Positions 1-7,441 of a stretch of DNA of 19,943 nt are shown in pieces. Origin of the DNA: an uncultured Christensenella sp. (GTDB lineage Bacteria > Bacillota > Clostridia > Christensenellales > UBA3700). Position numbers and translations under genes: made by a program. Location: contig CAJUEA010000029.1 in the NCBI GenBank assembly GCA_910584975.1, forward strand, positions 1 to 19,943, in the 5' to 3' direction. The notes beneath the pieces are model-generated. The model was not told where the DNA came from. It did no database searches and saw nothing but the letters and a program-made list of their open reading frames with translations. Within the stretch, counting starts at the first letter, position 1. Every line of letters begins with the position of its first letter.

Positions 1-78
1 TGGTTATACTCCCGAGTCGTATTTCTACTCTTTACTATGCAGTTGTCAATGTGCGAAAACTTGACTTAAGTCAAGTGC
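1..78 (-). other. probable transcribed spacer leading into a 23S rRNA gene beyond the left edge
   Basis: Read on the minus strand, the 78 bases after tRNA-Ile contain CATTGACAACTGCATAG. This resembles the 'TTGAAAACTGAATA' motif that commonly precedes 23S rRNA in Firmicute internal transcribed spacers. No mature 23S sequence is visible, so the gene would have to begin just left of position 1. The reading rests on motif resemblance plus the Ala-Ile tRNA pair, which is typical of rRNA spacers. The alternative is a plain tRNA operon with an unrelated downstream sequence. Confidence 0.42.
59..76 (-). other. perfect palindrome / spacer hairpin after tRNA-Ile
   Basis: ACTTGACTTAAGTCAAGT is a perfect 18-bp palindrome directly beyond the CCA end of tRNA-Ile. 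As RNA it would form a 7-bp stem with a UUAA loop. A short stem here is plausible as a processing element between tRNA-Ile and downstream RNA. There is no U-tract, so it is not a convincing terminator. Confidence 0.5.
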
Positions 79-155
79 TGGTGGGCTCAAGTGGACTCGA
101 ACCACCGACCTCACGCTTATCAGGCGTGTGCTCTAACCAGCTGAGCTATGAGCCC
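79..155 (-). tRNA. tRNA-Ile (anticodon GAU)
   Basis: The minus strand reads as a full cloverleaf. The acceptor stem GGGCTCA pairs with TGAGCCC, the D-arm contains AGCTCAGCTGGTTAGAGC, the anticodon loop is CTGATAA with anticodon GAT, and the T-arm contains GGTTCGAGTCC. The discriminator is A and the CCA end is encoded. It lies 6 bp downstream of tRNA-Ala and is presumably cotranscribed with it. It decodes AUC/AUU. Confidence 0.97.
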
Positions 156-161
156 ATATAA

Positions 162-238
162 TGGTGGAGATGAGGAGAGTCGAACTCCTGACCCCCTGCT
201 TGCAAGGCAGGTGCTCTAGCCAACTGAGCTACACCCCC
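162..238 (-). tRNA. tRNA-Ala (anticodon UGC)
   Basis: The minus strand gives acceptor stem GGGGGTG pairing with CATCTCC (two G-U pairs), D-arm AGCTCAGTTGGCTAGAGC, anticodon loop CTTGCAA with anticodon TGC, T-arm containing AGTTCGACTCT, and an encoded CCA. It is the first gene after the minus-strand promoter at 284-312 and is followed by tRNA-Ile. The UGC-Ala/GAU-Ile pair is the classic one found between 16S and 23S rRNA genes, but no 16S sequence is present on its 5' side. Confidence 0.97.
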
Positions 239-283
239 ATAAATGAGCAGGTATTTAGTTGTCTGCCTTTCGACAGCTTTTAC

Positions 284-312
284 ATAATATCACACCACAA
301 AACTTTTGTCAA
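284..312 (-). promoter_or_regulatory. consensus sigma-A promoter of the tRNA-Ala/tRNA-Ile unit
   Basis: On the minus strand TTGACA (312-307) is followed by a 17-bp spacer and TATTAT (289-284). Transcription should start near 276-278. The leader of about 38 nt contains a small CTGTC-GAAA-GGCAG hairpin and then enters tRNA-Ala. A near-consensus promoter fits stable-RNA genes. Its position right upstream of tRNA-Ala means the tRNAs do not depend on a linked 16S promoter. Confidence 0.8.
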
Positions 313-502
313 ACATTTTATACAAGTTTTTAAAAAAAATTTTATACTTTGCACATTTTTAATGTTTAAATATAATTTTTTACAAAATATTAGCATAATA
401 TGTCAAAAACACACTATCTTCAGACATTTTCAGAGTAAAACTGAAAATTGCACAATTCAATTAACAAAGTTTAAGATGTTTCCCTTCACTCCATAAAAAA
501 GT

Positions 503-562
503 CACTCAAGATAACTTGCTATAGCAAAGTTTGAGATCCCTTGATTGCACTCGGGATGACAA
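503..562 (+). repeat. interspersed palindromic repeat, short form, copy 1
   Basis: A left part (CTCAAGATAACTTGCTATAG) runs into GTTTGAGATCCC and closes with CTCGGGATGAC. The ATCCC/GGGAT ends form a short stem. The same left part recurs at 814 and 1757, so the unit reaches beyond the GAGATCCC core. It is non-coding. The core resembles the GTCATTCTGAGC...GAATCTC-type intergenic repeats seen in many bacteria (general knowledge; no database checked). Confidence 0.75.
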
Positions 563-576
563 TGCCGAATTTTAAT

Positions 577-781
577 CAAAATACACATTATTAAGTCCGA
601 CCAAAGAACAACGAAGTTGAACTTTGCGTTTGGTCGGAAAAAGCGAATTCGACTGCAAGTGAGCTGATTTTCTAAAAAAGAAAATCGCTCTAAAAAGTCG
701 CAATGAGCGAAGGTTTGAGATCCCTCCTTATACCCCACAAAAAAGTTATTTTGTGGGGACCCCGTTAAGCTCGGGATGACA
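577..781 (+). repeat. composite repeat copy A: two-hairpin module plus long-form palindrome
   Basis: It contains three strong inverted repeats in series. H1 (597-637) pairs CCGACCAAA with TTTGGTCGG. H2 (650-700) is nested: CGACT/AGTCG outside, GAGC/GCTC inside, then GATTTTCT/AGAAAATC, with a one-base bulge. H3 (733-758) pairs CCCCACAAAA with TTTTGTGGGG around AAGTTA. H3 sits between GAGATCCCTC and AAGCTCGGGATGAC. Positions 577-726 recur at 1559-1708, and 710-781 recur exactly at 1374-1445. There is no open reading frame of substance and no transposase. Confidence 0.85.
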
Positions 782-813
782 AAATAAAATAGCTCAACAT
801 GACAAGAAGAGTT

Positions 814-907
814 GCTCGAGATAACAGCTTATGCAAAGTTTGAGATTTCTCCTTGTACCCCACAAAAAAGTTATTTTGTGGGTATTCCATATTCGCTCGA
901 AATGATA
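814..907 (+). repeat. interspersed repeat, long form, diverged copy
   Basis: The left part (CTCGAGATAACAGCTTATGC) leads into GTTTGAGATTTCTCC, then the H3 hairpin (858-882) and ATTCGCTCGAAATGAT. The hairpin arms are intact while the flanks have drifted from the CTCGGGATGAC consensus. It is followed at 932 by a short-form copy in the opposite direction. Confidence 0.7.
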
Positions 908-931
908 GGCACATTGTCATTTTGTGGTTAT

Positions 932-972
932 TGTCAATCTGAGTTGAGCGATAGCGTAATCGAAGAATCTCG
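932..972 (-). repeat. interspersed repeat, short form, inverted copy
   Basis: The plus strand reads GTCAATCTGAG...TCGAAGAATCTCG, the reverse complement of the GAGATTC...GAATGAC core. It lies head-to-head with the forward copy at 814-907, so the two could form a large cruciform or RNA hairpin. Confidence 0.65.
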
Positions 973-1015
973 AATGTTGCTTGTTTAGTAAAGAAAAAGT
1001 AAACATTGTTATAGT

Positions 1016-1373
1016 TCATATTCAAAATTTTTTAGTATCACATTTGCACAGACAAAAAAAATTGCTTGAGTGACTAATCTGCAAACATATTTGTATAATG
1101 TATATTATGTAAAAATATTATTGATTATTTATATATAATATTTTAAATATTTATTACCTTATTAGTTTAATTGATGAATGTTTTGTTCAATTTATAGCTT
1201 TATTTTATAGCTTTATTTTTTTTGTCACTGTACTCAAAAAACGATTATATTGCAAAATAAAAAATGCAATATTTATCTCTATAAATTTGTTTTATCTATC
1301 AAAAATCGACATGAATATCAGAAATTTTTTATTGCTACTGCATATAATTAAGTGATAAAAATATTGCATATAC
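1016..1373. other. AT-rich intergenic stretch without a recognisable gene
   Basis: No supported coding region, RNA gene or repeat-family copy is seen here. The only internal structure is a short tandem of TTTATAGCTTTATT near 1191-1219 and long A/T runs. It separates two blocks of the palindromic repeat array. Confidence 0.6.
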
Positions 1374-1445
1374 AAGGTTTGAGATCCCTCCTTATACCCC
1401 ACAAAAAAGTTATTTTGTGGGGACCCCGTTAAGCTCGGGATGACA
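1374..1445 (+). repeat. interspersed repeat, long form, exact copy
   Basis: These 72 bp are identical, base for base, to 710-781, including the H3 hairpin (1397-1422) and the closing AAGCTCGGGATGAC. The preceding 150 bp of composite copy A are absent here, so the long-form palindrome can occur on its own. Exact identity between two non-coding copies suggests recent duplication or gene conversion. Confidence 0.85.
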
Positions 1446-1497
1446 GGCCTAGGTGCTCGAAATGACAGGAAATGTTGTTTGATATGACACTGCCATT

Positions 1498-1536
1498 GTC
1501 ATTCTGAGCGAAACAAAGTGTAGTCGAAGAATCTCA
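1498..1536 (-). repeat. interspersed repeat, short form, inverted copy
   Basis: The plus strand reads GTCATTCTGAGCGAAAC...TCGAAGAATCTCAG. It faces the forward long-form copy at 1374-1445, again giving a head-to-head pair about 50 bp apart. Confidence 0.75.
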
Positions 1537-1558
1537 GACATGGTGTGCTGAGTTAATA

Positions 1559-1725
1559 CAAAATACACATTATAAAGTCCGACCAAAGTACAGCGCAGCG
1601 AAACTTTGCGTTTGGTCGGAAAAAGCGAATTCGACTGCTAGTGAGCTGATTTTCTAAAAAAGAAAATCGCTCTAAAAAGTCGTAATGAGCGAAGGTTTGA
1701 GATCCCTCGACAAGCTCGGGATGAC
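1559..1725 (+). repeat. composite repeat copy B: two-hairpin module plus short-form palindrome
   Basis: Positions 1559-1708 align to 577-726 without a gap, with 9 substitutions by my count. H1 (1579-1619) and H2 (1632-1682) keep their stem arms. The palindrome then closes directly as CCCTCGACAAGCTCGGGATGAC, without the H3 hairpin cassette present in copy A. It is therefore the 'empty-site' counterpart of copy A. Confidence 0.85.
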
Positions 1726-1756
1726 AAAAAAAGTTGTTTGAGAGGACTGAAAAAGT

Positions 1757-1815
1757 AAATCAAGATAACTTACAATAACTATATTTGAGATCCCTCGACA
1801 AGCTCGTGATGACAA
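1757..1815 (+). repeat. interspersed repeat, short form
   Basis: The left part ATCAAGATAACTTACAATAA leads into TTTGAGATCCCTCGACAAG and CTCGTGATGACAA. One base differs from the CTCGGGATGAC end. This is the last copy of the left array. From here to the promoter at 2556 the DNA is very AT-rich. Confidence 0.75.
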
Positions 1816-1829
1816 TAAATGTTGTTTGG

Positions 1830-2550
1830 GATGACAGAAAAAGAGTCGTTCAAATGAACAAGAAAAGGATATAATTTGATGAAAATTTTTTAAAAATAAG
1901 GCTACAAAAATTTGCGTAAAGTAATTTGAAAGTGAAAAATTCGGACAAAAATTTTATAAAAAATCAGTCCAAAATATGAGAAAAAAATCATTAAAATTAT
2001 CGTCATTTTTTTGTCGAAAATATGTTTGTTTTTAGGTCAAAATTTTTACAAATTTTAGGTCACTTTTTTCACCTAAAATTGCACTTAAAAAGACGATATT
2101 TTTAGGTCGCAATCTGTCAAAAATTGCTTGCCGAAATTTGTGCAAAACTGACAAGTAAAAATCGAAAATATTAAAAAAGATTATGCTCCAAAATACACAA
2201 TATTGAAGACAAAATTTTGAAAATACTTAAAAAATCGGAGCAAAAAATTGAGTATATTTGCCTTTTAAACAGAACTTTGCATAAAATTGACAAAATTTAG
2301 CAAAAATTTACACTTGACAATGCAAAAGTAATAAAATCAAGGCTTTTTGCAGTAAAATTATGGAAAATTAGCACAATAAATGAAAAAATATTCCGTCGAA
2401 AATCGACACTTTTGTAAAAAATACTGAATAATTACAAATTTTTCACACATTTTAAACTGCATATTTTGGCGACTAAAATTAGGCGATTTTTATAACGAAT
2501 AGTTTTAATACTCACGCATATAATAAGTAAGGTAAAAAATGAACTTATAT
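1830..2550. other. very AT-rich gene-free region upstream of the surface-protein promoter
   Basis: No supported open reading frame or RNA gene is visible. The stretch is dominated by A and T runs with repeated AAAATT/AAATTT words. The one organised patch is a cluster of TTTTAGGTC words at 2029-2108, listed separately. Such composition can bend DNA or serve as an upstream element, but nothing here proves either. Confidence 0.5.
2029..2108. promoter_or_regulatory. cluster of TTTTAGGTC words including a 10-bp inverted repeat
   Basis: TTTTAGGTC occurs at 2030-2038, 2053-2061 and 2100-2108. Between the last two lies an exact inverted repeat, AATTTTAGGT (2051-2060) and ACCTAAAATT (2071-2080), around a 10-base loop. 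The GC-containing words stand out in otherwise A/T-only DNA. They could be protein-binding sites, but the nearest promoter is about 450 bp downstream, so any role is inference. Confidence 0.35.
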
Positions 2551-2555
2551 TATAC

Positions 2556-2585
2556 TTGACATAACTTTGAGCATTTTGGTATAAT
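2556..2585 (+). promoter_or_regulatory. consensus sigma-A promoter of the large surface-protein gene
   Basis: TTGACA (2556-2561) and TATAAT (2580-2585) are separated by 18 bp, with a TGG just before the -10 box. Transcription should start near 2592, giving a leader of about 194 nt before the ATG at 2786. Both hexamers are perfect, suggesting high basal expression unless the leader is regulatory. Confidence 0.85.
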
Positions 2586-2591
2586 TAATTC

Positions 2592-2785
2592 GTAATCGTG
2601 AATGGCTTTTTGCCGATTCACTTTTAAGGTTGTTTTTTAGTACGGGATTTGAGGAGAAAAACTTTTCAAAAAAGCATTGAAAATCAATCTTAAAAATCAC
2701 AACAGGTAATGCAAAAAAAATGCATTGCCAAACAATAAAAAATGCCCTTCATATCGTGGGCAAAAAATGAAAGGAGATTTTAGAT
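2592..2785 (+). promoter_or_regulatory. structured 5' leader of the surface-protein mRNA
   Basis: Three stem-loops can be drawn. One at 2598-2621 pairs GTGAATGGC with GCC-ATTCAC (one bulged G) around TTTTT and is followed by TTTT and a later T6 run. One at 2705-2729 pairs GGTAATGCA with TGCATTGCC around an A7 loop. One at 2743-2762 pairs TGCCC with GGGCA. The last ends 9 nt before the AGGAG ribosome binding site (2772-2776, 9 nt from the ATG). I recognise no known riboswitch class. mRNA stabilisation or leader-based control are both possible. Confidence 0.5.
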
Positions 2786-5700
2786 ATGAAAAGAACATTT
2801 GGAAAAAGTTTAGTCTTTTTTATCCTGATTGTTTTGTTCACTCTTTGCGCTGCTGTTGGTTGCACAACTTTGAAAGTCGCTACTGTTGACGATGAAGTGC
2901 CAGTTACCAATACAGAAAGCACCGTAAAAATGGAACTAAGCAGAAGTGTGCTTCTTCAGGGTGGTGAAGTTGAACTTAAGATCACTGCAAAAATGAAAAA
3001 TGACGATGACGCATCTAGAATTTGGGGTTCAGCTGAATTTTGGATTTCCAGCAGTTTCGCTGAGCACATCAGCGTACAAGATTGGTCTGTAAACAGCAGT
3101 GACCAAGATGTTGAAACTGGAAATGTAGGAGGAGCATATGAGTCTAAATACGATATCAAGCTTGATACAGTAACTGGAAACTCAAACGGCTTTTTGCATT
3201 TCTATATGGCATCAAACAATAGTAGCAAAAAAGTTTCTGCAAGCGTTCCAATGATTATTAAAATAAAATTGAAATATTCTGAGACTGCTCCAGAACAAAC
3301 TGCTGGCACAAAAATGGCGTTTGTATTAAATCGTGATGACTATAACTTTATTGCTGACTATAACTACAGAGGTGCAGGTTCATCCGTTGAAACAGGCGTG
3401 CTTTACACAGCATCTGCAAGTGCAACTAACAAATTGACTATTGACGACACAAATTGCTTTGTTGAACTTAGAGAGGCGACTGATGACAATTTGTTGCAAT
3501 CTCTTTGGGTAAGCGAAGATGGCGTTCCAACTCAAGAAAATCACACAAGTATTCCTGTACTTGGAACAACTGCAGATGGACAAGATAAGGCTGAGCAACA
3601 AGTTACTTATACAGCTGAAAAAGCATCAAAAGATTCTTTTTACATTAGACCATCTCAAAGACAATCTGGTGCAAGAGTTAAAGTTTTCTTGGGAGATAAA
3701 GACAACGAAGTTACGGTTGATCATTATGACGCAGAAAATCCTCATATTGGAATATACAAGATAAAACTTGACGGAGATGCATATAATCCTAAGGGGCAGA
3801 TTAAAATTATCATTTCAGTTTATTCAGAGGCTCAACTTGATGGTTCAACATCTTCAACTGAAACTGAGTTAAACTACACTTTAACTGTTACTCAAACTTA
3901 TTGTGGACTTGACAACATTAAAGTTACATCTAATGAAAACGAAAAGCTAAACATTGCTGAGGATAAGAAAGGTCTTAACCCTGACTACCCTAACAAAGAT
4001 AATCCAACTACATACAAAGTTCGTGTTCCTGTTGGACAAAGCAACGGATTGACTGGTGCAACTAAAGTTAACATCGTTCCTTCTGTTCTTGCTGGTTATG
4101 GTATAAGCAACAGCATTTCTATTAGTGCAACCAACTGCACTGCATCAGCTTCAAGTATTAATACTAATAACAATGGTAATTTTGATGTTACAAACATTAC
4201 TGCTGATTCTACAATCACTTTGAATGTTAATAACTCTCAAGGGGATACAACTCAAATCACTATTCAATTTGAATTAATCAGCATTAACACTGCTATTGAT
4301 GGCGCTTTGAAATTGACTTATGGCGACAACAAAGAAGTCTCTGCAAGCAATGTTGGTGGAAACTTTAAGTTTGAATTGCCAAAAGCAAGTGAAAAAGAAA
4401 TTGACGGCGTTCATGTTCGCGTGGGTGACCTTTCTGCCACTCTTTCTGATGGTGCAACTTTTGTAATCACACAAGATGGCGAAGAAATTGAAAAAGTTGG
4501 CGAAGGCGACAATGCTAAATATCAATTGAAAGCAGGCAACTATGCAATGGTTGTTACATCTGCTGCAGGCAACACTCAAAGCTATGGAATTTATGTGGAA
4601 AATCAAAGCGTTCCAGGCGACATTGTAAGATTTGAGTTTAAAACTAGCGATACTGATTGGATTCTTGTTTTTGATCTTGATGAAGTAGTTGACTCAACAG
4701 GCAGAGACTTCAGCTTTGACCCTGTTTCAAAAACATTCACTTTGAATGGCTCAACTGATTTGACAGATGTATACTTCAGATTCGCTCTTACTGATGACTC
4801 TACTCTAACTGGTTTGACTGCTGATAGCGAAATTGTTGGGGATGGTCAATATGGCACATACAAAACTTACACATATACTTATACTGGTTTGACAACTGGT
4901 ATTAATAAAAAAGATGTTAAAGTTAACTCTAACCAAGCAGTTGGTAGCAATACTTACACATTAGAAGTTGTTAACACTGAACAAGATTATCAAATTGTTG
5001 GTATTGATATCGGAAATGATGCTCATAACAATCCTTTGATTAACTTTGACAGTTTTGAGGCAGATAGTACCGACCCTAGCAAATTGACATACCCTACTAC
5101 AATTGAAGTTCCATTTGCTACAAACAAAGTTAACTTTACTATTAATGCAGAAGGACACAGCACTCAAGTTTTCATTAATGCTACCATTCAAATGTTTAGA
5201 GAAACAACTAACGATACAGCTGATGGTAAAAAGCAAACAATACACACTAGAGAAATCACCCTTCAAGATGGTAAAACTACTAAAATCGTAATTACTCACA
5301 AAGGTACTGATGGTCTTGTAACTGAAGGCACAAAAACTTACACTATCAATATCGCTCGTAAGGCTGCAAGTTCAGATGCAAAATTGGCTAGTTTGGAAAT
5401 TTATTTGAATGAAGAAAATGCTGACAATGCAGATAGCAAATTAAATTTGGCATTTGACCCTACTAATACCCATTACTTGATTCAATTGCCACAAGACACA
5501 GCTGTAGATAAAGTTTTCATCCAAGCTACAAAAAGTGATATTAATGCTACAGTTTCAGGTAGTATCGGATATATCAATCTTGATAATATTTCAACTGACA
5601 CTTATAAATTCAATATTATTGTAACTCCTGAAAACTCTACTAATGGCAGTGGTAAAATGATTTACACAATCGAACTTTATGCTCCAACATCAGATCTTGA

Positions 5701-7393
5701 AACAATTAACACATTGAAAGAATTCCAACTTATTGGTAATGACAATGTTAACTATTTGACAGGCGACAATAAATTTGAAGAGGCTAAGAAAGACTACAGC
5801 ATTAATGTTCCTTACAGCATTAGCGTATTCAATCTTATCGCAGTTGCAAAAGGTAACAAAGCAACAATAAGTGCTGAAATGAATGGTACTGCAACAACAA
5901 TTGGCACATTGATTAAATTGAACGAAGGAAATAACACTTTGAAAGTAACTGTTACTCCTCAAAACACAAATCTTGCTAATCCAATGGATTATATCGTTCA
6001 TATCACTCGTGAGGAATCAAAAGGTGCAAATGCTAAACTTGAAACTTTGAAAGTATTGTCAAGCACAGGTTTGGATTTATTTGCTGGAAAGTTTGATAAA
6101 GCCAAATATGATTACGAATTGACTGTTAATAGTGGCAATCAAACAGATAAGCTTTATATAAACATCACTATTCCAGAAGGTGCACTTGTTACAATCACTT
6201 GCAACAACGAAATTATTCCTGCTGGTGAAAACGCTTACGAAATTGGATTTATTGATTACGGCACAAGCAAAACTTACCTAATCAAAGTTGCTCTTGACGA
6301 TTCAGAAGTTACTTACACATTAAAAATTAATCGTGAGCACAAAACTCCAAGTCTTGACACTTTGGTTATCACTCAAAATGCAGAGACAATCGGTTTGCCT
6401 TTATATGACGAAGTGGGTAAAGACCAAGTAAGCTATGAAAAAGGTATTTATGAGTACACAGTAAAAATCTCTTATGAGAATGTAACTACTCTTATAATTA
6501 ACACAACTGCTCAATCAAATGTTATTAATGGTACAAAAACATATACAATTGATATTGATACGTTCTTTAATGGTGCAGCAGGAACATTGCCTTATGAATT
6601 TAAAATTCAAACTGGCAGCATTGTTCAACAATATATTATCCATATCACTAGACTTGCAAATCCAGCAAGCAATGTAACAATCGATAATATCACAATAAGC
6701 AAGCTTGACAGCTTTAAGTTTAGTGGTGATATTAGCAACTATGGTCCTTACACTGTAGAAAATGCAATTGATATTTTGCAACCAAAGGTTGAATGTGCAG
6801 ATGAAAATGCTAGCGCTCAAATCTTTGTAAACGGCGAACTTGCAAACAACAACATTGTTAACCTTGCAATCGGCGAAAACAACATCAAAATTGTTGTTAC
6901 AGCTGCTGACAGAGTTACAACTAAAGAAGTTTATATCAAAGTTAATCGCAAACATCCTTCTATCAGTGCAGTAACTGTTACAGATGGTGGCAATGCTACA
7001 ATTGATACAGGTGTTGCAATCAATGACGATATCAATGCTTACTCTTTCACTGTTGCTAAAGATGTTGACAAAATCAATTTGAACCTTGGTCTTGCAAACG
7101 GATATACTCAAACAATTAAATCAGGCGACCCTAACAATTTGAAAGTTGGCGAGTTCAACAAGATTGTAGTCGAAGTTAAAGACAACAACAATCAAGTTGT
7201 AAGAACAATCGAGTTTAATGTATTCCGTGAGAACCCAGCTGATTACACATTGTGGTTTATCATTGCAGGCGTACTTGGTGGTATTATCTTGATATTGCTT
7301 ATCCTTACTATTGTTGCTTTCACAAAAGGTGGCAATGCTAAGAAGAAAGGCAATATAAATGACATTGGTATTGGCGACTATGAGCTTGACTAA
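2786..7393 (+). CDS. large cell-surface protein with cadherin-like beta-sandwich repeats
   Basis: This 1535-residue exported protein starts with a signal peptide (residues 1-25) ending in AVGC, so Cys26 is a likely lipidation site. Residues about 46-217 form an Ig-like domain with some resemblance to cohesin modules. From about 373 there are roughly nine beta-sandwich modules. The best preserved (about 866-966, 977-1075, 1084-1184, 1189-1291, 1297-1389, 1392-1483) share a pattern of a leading L-x-x-L strand, a central Y-x-V/I strand, and a closing Y-x-I-x-I-x-R strand. This pattern is typical of the cadherin-like beta-sandwich family (Pfam 'Cadherin-like'). Residues about 1488-1511 are a transmembrane helix followed by a Lys-rich cytoplasmic tail. 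The sequence is rich in Asn, Thr and Asp and nearly lacks Cys. There is no catalytic motif and no LPXTG. A role in adhesion or in the cell-surface matrix is inferred. The start is fixed by AGGAG at 2772-2776. Confidence 0.85.
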   Translation: MKRTFGKSLVFFILIVLFTLCAAVGCTTLKVATVDDEVPVTNTESTVKMELSRSVLLQGGEVELKITAKMKNDDDASRIWGSAEFWISSSFAEHISVQDWSVNSSDQDVETGNVGGAYESKYDIKLDTVTGNSNGFLHFYMASNNSSKKVSASVPMIIKIKLKYSETAPEQTAGTKMAFVLNRDDYNFIADYNYRGAGSSVETGVLYTASASATNKLTIDDTNCFVELREATDDNLLQSLWVSEDGVPTQENHTSIPVLGTTADGQDKAEQQVTYTAEKASKDSFYIRPSQRQSGARVKVFLGDKDNEVTVDHYDAENPHIGIYKIKLDGDAYNPKGQIKIIISVYSEAQLDGSTSSTETELNYTLTVTQTYCGLDNIKVTSNENEKLNIAEDKKGLNPDYPNKDNPTTYKVRVPVGQSNGLTGATKVNIVPSVLAGYGISNSISISATNCTASASSINTNNNGNFDVTNITADSTITLNVNNSQGDTTQITIQFELISINTAIDGALKLTYGDNKEVSASNVGGNFKFELPKASEKEIDGVHVRVGDLSATLSDGATFVITQDGEEIEKVGEGDNAKYQLKAGNYAMVVTSAAGNTQSYGIYVENQSVPGDIVRFEFKTSDTDWILVFDLDEVVDSTGRDFSFDPVSKTFTLNGSTDLTDVYFRFALTDDSTLTGLTADSEIVGDGQYGTYKTYTYTYTGLTTGINKKDVKVNSNQAVGSNTYTLEVVNTEQDYQIVGIDIGNDAHNNPLINFDSFEADSTDPSKLTYPTTIEVPFATNKVNFTINAEGHSTQVFINATIQMFRETTNDTADGKKQTIHTREITLQDGKTTKIVITHKGTDGLVTEGTKTYTINIARKAASSDAKLASLEIYLNEENADNADSKLNLAFDPTNTHYLIQLPQDTAVDKVFIQATKSDINATVSGSIGYINLDNISTDTYKFNIIVTPENSTNGSGKMIYTIELYAPTSDLETINTLKEFQLIGNDNVNYLTGDNKFEEAKKDYSINVPYSISVFNLIAVAKGNKATISAEMNGTATTIGTLIKLNEGNNTLKVTVTPQNTNLANPMDYIVHITREESKGANAKLETLKVLSSTGLDLFAGKFDKAKYDYELTVNSGNQTDKLYINITIPEGALVTITCNNEIIPAGENAYEIGFIDYGTSKTYLIKVALDDSEVTYTLKINREHKTPSLDTLVITQNAETIGLPLYDEVGKDQVSYEKGIYEYTVKISYENVTTLIINTTAQSNVINGTKTYTIDIDTFFNGAAGTLPYEFKIQTGSIVQQYIIHITRLANPASNVTIDNITISKLDSFKFSGDISNYGPYTVENAIDILQPKVECADENASAQIFVNGELANNNIVNLAIGENNIKIVVTAADRVTTKEVYIKVNRKHPSISAVTVTDGGNATIDTGVAINDDINAYSFTVAKDVDKINLNLGLANGYTQTIKSGDPNNLKVGEFNKIVVEVKDNNNQVVRTIEFNVFRENPADYTLWFIIAGVLGGIILILLILTIVAFTKGGNAKKKGNINDIGIGDYELD

Positions 7394-7441
7394 TGACTAA
7401 ACGGATATAAACATATCCACTACCCTATTACAAAACAAATT

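Noticed and set aside
161..496. Plus-strand open frame of 111 codons over the tRNA-Ala gene
   Set aside because: It overlaps tRNA-Ala in antisense and the tRNA promoter, and has no ribosome binding site or recognisable protein features.
502..1025. Two minus-strand open frames of 78 and 86 codons
   Set aside because: They read through palindromic repeat copies and have no ribosome binding site; the repeats explain the sequence.
577..1725. Insertion sequence remnant
   Set aside because: No transposase fragment is seen, and the duplicated segments are entirely made of hairpin modules.
503..1815. CRISPR array
   Set aside because: Repeats are spaced irregularly, occur in both orientations and differ in length; there are no uniform spacers and no cas genes.
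6515..7111. Minus-strand open frame of 198 codons inside the surface-protein gene
   Set aside because: It is antisense to an Asn/Thr-rich repeat protein, with a Cys- and Asn-rich composition typical of a shadow frame and no start signals.
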